Shown here in pieces: positions 31,774 through 35,345 of a stretch of DNA of 35,345 nucleotides. The stretch's first letter is position 1. Each line of letters begins with the position of its first letter. The stretch is from Prevotella sp. UBA3776 (GTDB lineage: Bacteria; Bacteroidota; Bacteroidia; Bacteroidales; Bacteroidaceae): assembly GCA_002369515.1 (NCBI GenBank), contig DFFM01000035.1, positions 43,506 to 78,850 of the forward strand. Direction: 5' to 3'. Made by a program: the position numbers and the translations under genes. A model generated the notes under the pieces. The model did not search any database and had not been told where the DNA came from. It was given only the letters and a program-made list of their open reading frames with translations.

Positions 31774-32302
31774 AGCCGTTCTGTTTTAAATAGTTTGCCA
31801 ATTTCTGTTTTCCACGTGCCAGATGCGACTTCACGGTGTTCTGAGTAATGCCGGTTATCTCGGCAATGCGGTCGATGGGCTGTCCTTCGACGAGTTGCAG
31901 GGTGATGCAGGTGCGCTCATCATCGCGCAGGATACTCATGGCCTTGTAGAGATCCATCTTGAGCGACGTGGAATGTTGAGCGAGCAGCGACGCCTTGGCA
32001 GAGAGGCTTTCAATGTCGTCAGTTTGCCGTTGGGAGCGTTTGTAGTCGTAAAACACGTTGTAGGCAATGCGGTAGAGCCATGTGCTGAACGACGACATGC
32101 CTCGGAAAGAGCCGATGCACGTGTAAACCTTGAGGAAGGTGTCTTGTGCCAAGTCGTCACTGAGCTGCGTGTCGCCAAGCGTCAGGTTGACGAAGAACCT
32201 GCGCACAGGCGACTGGTATTTCTTGACAAGCTGGTCGAAGGCCCGCTTGTTGTGAAACACTGCCACCTGCGTAACGAGAGAGATGTCGCTGCTCACTGCC
32301 AT
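31763..32302 (-). CDS. ECF-type RNA polymerase sigma factor
   Basis: This 179-residue extracytoplasmic-function sigma factor has region 2 (FDQLVKKYQSPVRRFFVN, then SDDLAQDTFLKVYTCIGSFR and FSTWLYRIAYNVFYDYKR) and region 4 with the helix-turn-helix IDRIAEITGITQNTVKSHLA. It directs RNA polymerase to a small regulon, probably in response to envelope signals relayed by the membrane protein encoded downstream. The DUF5056 gene overlaps its 3' end by 11 bp; PspC lies 56 bp upstream on the same strand. Such sigma factors often control their own operon, but I found no matching promoter motif by eye. Confidence 0.94.
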   Translation of the reverse strand: MAVSSDISLVTQVAVFHNKRAFDQLVKKYQSPVRRFFVNLTLGDTQLSDDLAQDTFLKVYTCIGSFRGMSSFSTWLYRIAYNVFYDYKRSQRQTDDIESLSAKASLLAQHSTSLKMDLYKAMSILRDDERTCITLQLVEGQPIDRIAEITGITQNTVKSHLARGKQKLANYLKQNGYER

Positions 32303-32358
32303 TGTCTTTTCTCCAAGATGCTACGTTCGTCGTTTGAAGGCTGCTCTGTTCTCCGATC

Positions 32359-32571
32359 CTATTTTTTCTCCAACAACCGGTTATTGTTGGGGACAACGAT
32401 CCACAGGATGAGATAAAGCAGCGTTCCGCTGAAGATTGTGGTGAGCGTCAGCAGCACATAAGCCGCTCTCACCAGCGTGGCGTCAATGTCGAAATATTCG
32501 GCCAGTCCGCCGCAAACACCTCCTATCATGCGGTCGCGAAGTGATAATGTCAGTTTCTTGTTTGGTTGCAT
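32359..32571 (-). CDS. PspC-domain membrane protein
   Basis: This 70-residue PspC-family protein shows LRDRMIGGVCGGLAEYFDID, then LVRAAYVLLTLTTIFSG and LLYLILWIVVPNN, the usual compact PspC domain with one or two membrane segments. PspC proteins participate in envelope-stress responses. It lies just upstream of the ECF sigma gene and is probably part of the same envelope-response transcript. Its 5' side is separated from the DUF6249-like gene by 285 bp that contain the composite repeat 32645-32839. Confidence 0.92.
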   Translation of the reverse strand: MQPNKKLTLSLRDRMIGGVCGGLAEYFDIDATLVRAAYVLLTLTTIFSGTLLYLILWIVVPNNNRLLEKK

Positions 32572-32644
32572 AGTCGTTGGTTGGTTGAAAGGTTTCCCCT
32601 GGGTGACGCAGTGTCTGTGCAGGGGGAATTATTGTATTTAATTC

Positions 32645-32839
32645 AAGTTTCGCTATCGCTCAACTTTTTGGAGTTAGCGGGAGCCCCTCTCTCATCCCCC
32701 CTGGGGGGAAAGGCTACGGGAAAGGCTACGGGTAGGCGAGCTTTGCTCGGGAATAGCCCCAACGCACAGACAATCTCTCCCCCCAGGGGGAGTCGGAGGG
32801 GGCTAACTCCTGAAAACTCCTAACATGCGAAAGTTGAGT
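32645..32839. repeat. Composite element with inverted ends and GC-rich core
   Basis: Left end: AAGTTTCGCTATCGCTCAAC followed by TTTTTGGAGTT. Core: CTCTCATCCCCCCTGGGGGG, CTACGGGTAGGCGAGCTTTG and CTCTCCCCCCAGGGGGAG modules. Right end: AACTCC twice, then TAACATGCGAAAGTTGAGT. CTCAACTTT (32659-32667) and AAAGTTGAG (32830-32838) are perfect inverted terminal repeats 180 bp apart. The same ends bracket a different core at 28896-29076. Confidence 0.9.
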
Positions 32840-32856
32840 AATATAATAATGTATGG

Positions 32857-33564
32857 TCAATTGATGCCTGACTGATTGGGATTCTCAGAAGAATCATCAT
32901 TCTTGCGGTTGGTGGTTTTGGCGATGACCGCCTGGCCTGCACCGTAGCAGAACACCAGCCAGCCGATGCCTGTAAGCGGGTCGGCACCCAGACAATAGAA
33001 AAACACCACAAGCCCCAGTCCGAGGGCGGCATTGCGGATGCCCCGCCGCCAGAGGTAATCGTTGCCCTGCGCTTCGGTGTGCAACAGTTCTTCGGGAATC
33101 TGCTGTCCACTCTCCATGGCTTTTTCTGCCAGTCGATACTTGCGGTTGCGATTGCGCAGCAAGAGCCATACGATGAGGAAAAGGACAATGAACGGTGCGG
33201 CAAGAAACAAAAAGACCAGACAGATGGCAAGCACTGCAACAAATCCGCCAAAGGTGCCACCAAGAATGCCCATCAAGCGACTAATGAACGAAAAGAACTG
33301 GTCTTCGTCGGAAGAACCTGAATAGTCGTCATCCATTCCCACCGTCGTGGTTCCGGTCGTGGCAGCCGTGGTGTCAATACTTGTTGTGTCAGAGTATGCC
33401 ACAATGCCTTCGTCGCCGTCATCGGTGGTGTTCGAAGTCTGTTTCACTGTCTTGTTGTTCACCGTTGCCGTTATGGCAGGGTTGTGACGATGCTTTTGTG
33501 CCGCCACAGGTGCGGCTGTGCTCAGAGTGAGCAGCATGGCTAATGCTATAAGATACTTTTTCAT
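32857..33564 (-). CDS. DUF6249-like membrane protein
   Basis: This 235-residue protein has a cleavable signal (MKKYLIALAMLLTLSTAAPVAAQ), a Thr/Asp/Ser-rich extracytoplasmic stretch to about residue 85, three hydrophobic segments (about 95-135, 170-187, 192-210) and a charged, Asn/Ser-rich tail. I recognise it as similar to the DUF6249-type proteins found with PspC and ECF sigma genes in Prevotella and Bacteroides; the function is unknown. Context suggests an envelope-sensing or stress role. A possible but imperfect minus-strand -7 box (TTACTTTG) lies at 33623-33630. Confidence 0.7.
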   Translation of the reverse strand: MKKYLIALAMLLTLSTAAPVAAQKHRHNPAITATVNNKTVKQTSNTTDDGDEGIVAYSDTTSIDTTAATTGTTTVGMDDDYSGSSDEDQFFSFISRLMGILGGTFGGFVAVLAICLVFLFLAAPFIVLFLIVWLLLRNRNRKYRLAEKAMESGQQIPEELLHTEAQGNDYLWRRGIRNAALGLGLVVFFYCLGADPLTGIGWLVFCYGAGQAVIAKTTNRKNDDSSENPNQSGIN

Positions 33565-33619
33565 ACGCTGTCAATTATCTGTTTTATTTGTCCTTTTGAC
33601 GAAACAACCTGCGATTTAG

Positions 33620-33650
33620 TTGCAAAGTAACACATTTTTTTTTATCTTTG
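33620..33650 (+). promoter_or_regulatory. Promoter of the rsmF-thyA transcript
   Basis: TTG at 33620-33622, 20 bp, then TATCTTTG at 33643-33650 fit the Bacteroidetes pattern. Initiation near 33657 would leave a leader of about 15 nt before the ATG at 33672. Confidence 0.65.
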
Positions 33651-33671
33651 CCCCATATTTCCCAAAAAGTA

Positions 33672-34958
33672 ATGCAACTGCCACCCGATTTTTCCGACAA
33701 CATGCGCCTTCTGCTGGGCGACGACGCCTTCGGACGATTCGCGAGTGCCCTCAGCCAAGAGCCTCCCGTAAGCATACGTCTCAACCCGCGCAAGACGGCT
33801 TTTCTCAGCCCCGAGCATGCCGACCGCCTGCACCAACGGCTGGGCGAGCCTGTGCCCTGGTGCCGGGAGGCCTTCTATCTGCCGCGGAGGCCACAGTTCA
33901 CCTTCGACCCACTGCTGCATGCAGGAGTGTACTATGTGCAAGAGGCGTCTTCGATGTTTCTCGACACCGTGCTGCGTCAGCTCTTGCCCGCCGCCCCCGT
34001 AGCCATGCTCGACCTGTGCGCCGCCCCTGGCGGCAAATCCACAGTTGCGCGCGCCGTACTGCCCGAGGGCAGCCTGTTGGTGAGCAACGAACCCATACGC
34101 TCGCGGGTGCAGATATTGAGCGAGAACATGCAGAAATGGGGCCACCCCGATGTGGTGGTGACCAACAACTACCCCGAGGACTACCGCCGCGCAGGACTGA
34201 CGTTCGACATCGTTATGTGCGATGTGCCTTGCAGTGGCGAGGGAATGTTCCGCAAGGACACCGGAGCCATCGGCGAATGGAGCCTGCAGAACGTGGCGCA
34301 GTGCTGGCAGCTACAACGGCACATCGTGGCCGACGCCTGGGAGTGTCTGGCTGGCGGAGGACTGCTCATCTACAGCACCTGCACGTTCAACACCGAAGAA
34401 AACGAACAGAACATCCGGTGGTTCCAGCACGAGTTGGGTGCCGAAGTCATCGCCGTGGACACCGACCCCAGCTGGGGCATCACGGGCTCGCTGCTGCCCC
34501 ACTTCACCGCACCCGTCTATCGGTTCATTCCCGGCTTCACTCGTGGCGAAGGACTGTTCATGGCAGTGCTGCGCAAAGGCAAAGACGGGCCACATGCCGA
34601 CCCGCCCGCCACCATCAGGCAGAAGCTGCACAAGCGGATGCGCATACTCATCGACGGTCCCAAACCGCCAGTGCAGAAAGGCAAAGACCTCGTTCACGAC
34701 GTGTCGGAGGCTCTGATGAGCCCCCCGGTGGGGGTCCCAGTCTGCGAACTCAGTTGGCAACAAGCCGTGGCCTATTTGCGCAAGGAAACACTCACATTGC
34801 CTGCAGACGTGCCCCGCGGCATCGTCATGGTAAACTTCTGGGGGGTGCCCTTGGGCTTCGTCAAGAACATCGGCAGCCGCGCCAACAATCTCTATCCACA
34901 GGAATGGAAAATAAGAACAACCCACATACCCAACAACTACAATGAAACAATATCTTGA
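33672..34958 (+). CDS. rsmF: RsmF/RsmB-type 16S rRNA m5C methyltransferase
   Basis: This 428-residue NOL1/NOP2/Sun-family enzyme methylates a cytosine C5 in 16S rRNA using S-adenosylmethionine. It shows the SAM-binding [13 protein letters not shown], the PC motif [10 protein letters not shown] (Cys187) and the catalytic TC motif [13 protein letters not shown] (Cys237). The C-terminal RsmF-like domain has [20 protein letters not shown] followed by LYPQEWKIR, which favours RsmF over RsmB. The start is the ATG at 33672 ([11 protein letters not shown]); an upstream TTG at 33648 lies in the promoter. Its 3' end overlaps thyA by 17 bp, so the two genes are coupled. Confidence 0.92.
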   Translation: MQLPPDFSDNMRLLLGDDAFGRFASALSQEPPVSIRLNPRKTAFLSPEHADRLHQRLGEPVPWCREAFYLPRRPQFTFDPLLHAGVYYVQEASSMFLDTVLRQLLPAAPVAMLDLCAAPGGKSTVARAVLPEGSLLVSNEPIRSRVQILSENMQKWGHPDVVVTNNYPEDYRRAGLTFDIVMCDVPCSGEGMFRKDTGAIGEWSLQNVAQCWQLQRHIVADAWECLAGGGLLIYSTCTFNTEENEQNIRWFQHELGAEVIAVDTDPSWGITGSLLPHFTAPVYRFIPGFTRGEGLFMAVLRKGKDGPHADPPATIRQKLHKRMRILIDGPKPPVQKGKDLVHDVSEALMSPPVGVPVCELSWQQAVAYLRKETLTLPADVPRGIVMVNFWGVPLGFVKNIGSRANNLYPQEWKIRTTHIPNNYNETIS

Positions 34959-35345
34959 CCTGCTCGACCGAATACTTACGGAGGGCACACGCAAGGACGA
35001 CCGCACCGGAACGGGCACCATGAGCATCTTCGGCCATCAGATGCGCTTCAACCTGGACGACGGTTTTCCGCTGCTCACCACCAAGAAACTCCACCTGAAG
35101 AGCATCATCTACGAATTGCTCTGGTTTCTGCGCGGCGACACCAACATACAGTATCTGCACGACCACAAAGTCAGCATTTGGGACGAATGGGCCGACCAGA
35201 ACGGAGAGCTCGGACCCGTATATGGCCACCAGTGGCGCTCATGGCCCGACTATGACGGAGGCACCATCGACCAGATTCAGCAGGTGGTCAACCAAATTAA
35301 AACCAACCCCAATTCGCGCCGCATGATTGTCTCGGCATGGAACGT
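34942..35345 (+). CDS. thyA: Thymidylate synthase (ThyA), 5' part
   Basis: ThyA methylates dUMP to dTMP with methylenetetrahydrofolate. About the first 134 residues are present, starting [20 protein letters not shown], with the folate/phosphate-binding [36 protein letters not shown] and the dUMP-phosphate arginines in [11 protein letters not shown]. The catalytic cysteine lies beyond the window end, so the gene is truncated only by the window boundary. It overlaps the rsmF 3' end by 17 bp. Confidence 0.96.
   Translation, partial: MKQYLDLLDRILTEGTRKDDRTGTGTMSIFGHQMRFNLDDGFPLLTTKKLHLKSIIYELLWFLRGDTNIQYLHDHKVSIWDEWADQNGELGPVYGHQWRSWPDYDGGTIDQIQQVVNQIKTNPNSRRMIVSAWN

Noticed and set aside
33620..34945. 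441-residue frame on the rsmF strand in another phase
   Set aside because: Arg/Pro/His-rich out-of-frame reading of rsmF; the rsmF frame has all methyltransferase motifs.

Overview
The window is chromosomal DNA from a Bacteroidales bacterium, most likely Prevotella or a close relative. The evidence is: several promoters of the Bacteroidetes form (TTG/TTTG, about 19-20 bp, TAnnTTTG); a PorE-like type IX secretion lipoprotein; the ECF sigma / DUF5056 / PspC / DUF6249-like group; LuxS; and a LutABC set. I saw no tRNA, rRNA, CRISPR array, transposase, integrase or phage gene.

Layout. (1) 165-5090, minus strand: a GNAT acetyltransferase followed by a single-module NRPS (C-A-T-reductase). (2) 5347-16140, plus strand: luxS, a MATE exporter, a cytidylate-kinase-like protein, a YfcE-type phosphodiesterase and a small membrane protein, then a surface-sugar block: rfbB, a sigma-region-4-like protein, purT, an FdtA-like ketoisomerase, a FemAB-like acyltransferase, a DegT aminotransferase, an MBOAT O-acyltransferase and an SGNH partner. 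Many junctions overlap or are only a few bases long, so much of this is probably cotranscribed. RmlB, FdtA and the aminotransferase would make a dTDP-3-amino-3,6-dideoxyhexose; the acyltransferases could decorate it or the finished glycan. (3) 16123-19252, minus strand: lutABC. (4) 19541-25810, plus strand: an MGMT-family protein and an RND exporter set (lipoprotein adaptor, pump, TolC-like protein). (5) 26217-31230, plus strand: a second LUD protein, topB and porE. (6) 31345-33564, minus strand: DUF6249-like, PspC, ECF sigma factor, DUF5056. (7) 33672 to the end, plus strand: an RsmF-type rRNA methyltransferase and the start of thyA.

The most unusual content is repetitive DNA that I could not match to any named family. 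GC-rich palindromic modules occur at about ten loci. At five or more of these they lie in frame inside genes: three times in the NRPS, once each in the TolC-like protein and topB, and probably at the RND N-terminus. A second layer consists of short tandem repeats of 7-10 bp, most with an AGTT core, arranged as fold-back elements with shared ends and exchangeable cores; near-identical copies separate the lut genes. A nine-unit heptamer array lies in frame inside the sugar aminotransferase gene, where a change of one unit would shift the frame. All functions are inferred from protein motifs read by eye; no database search was run.
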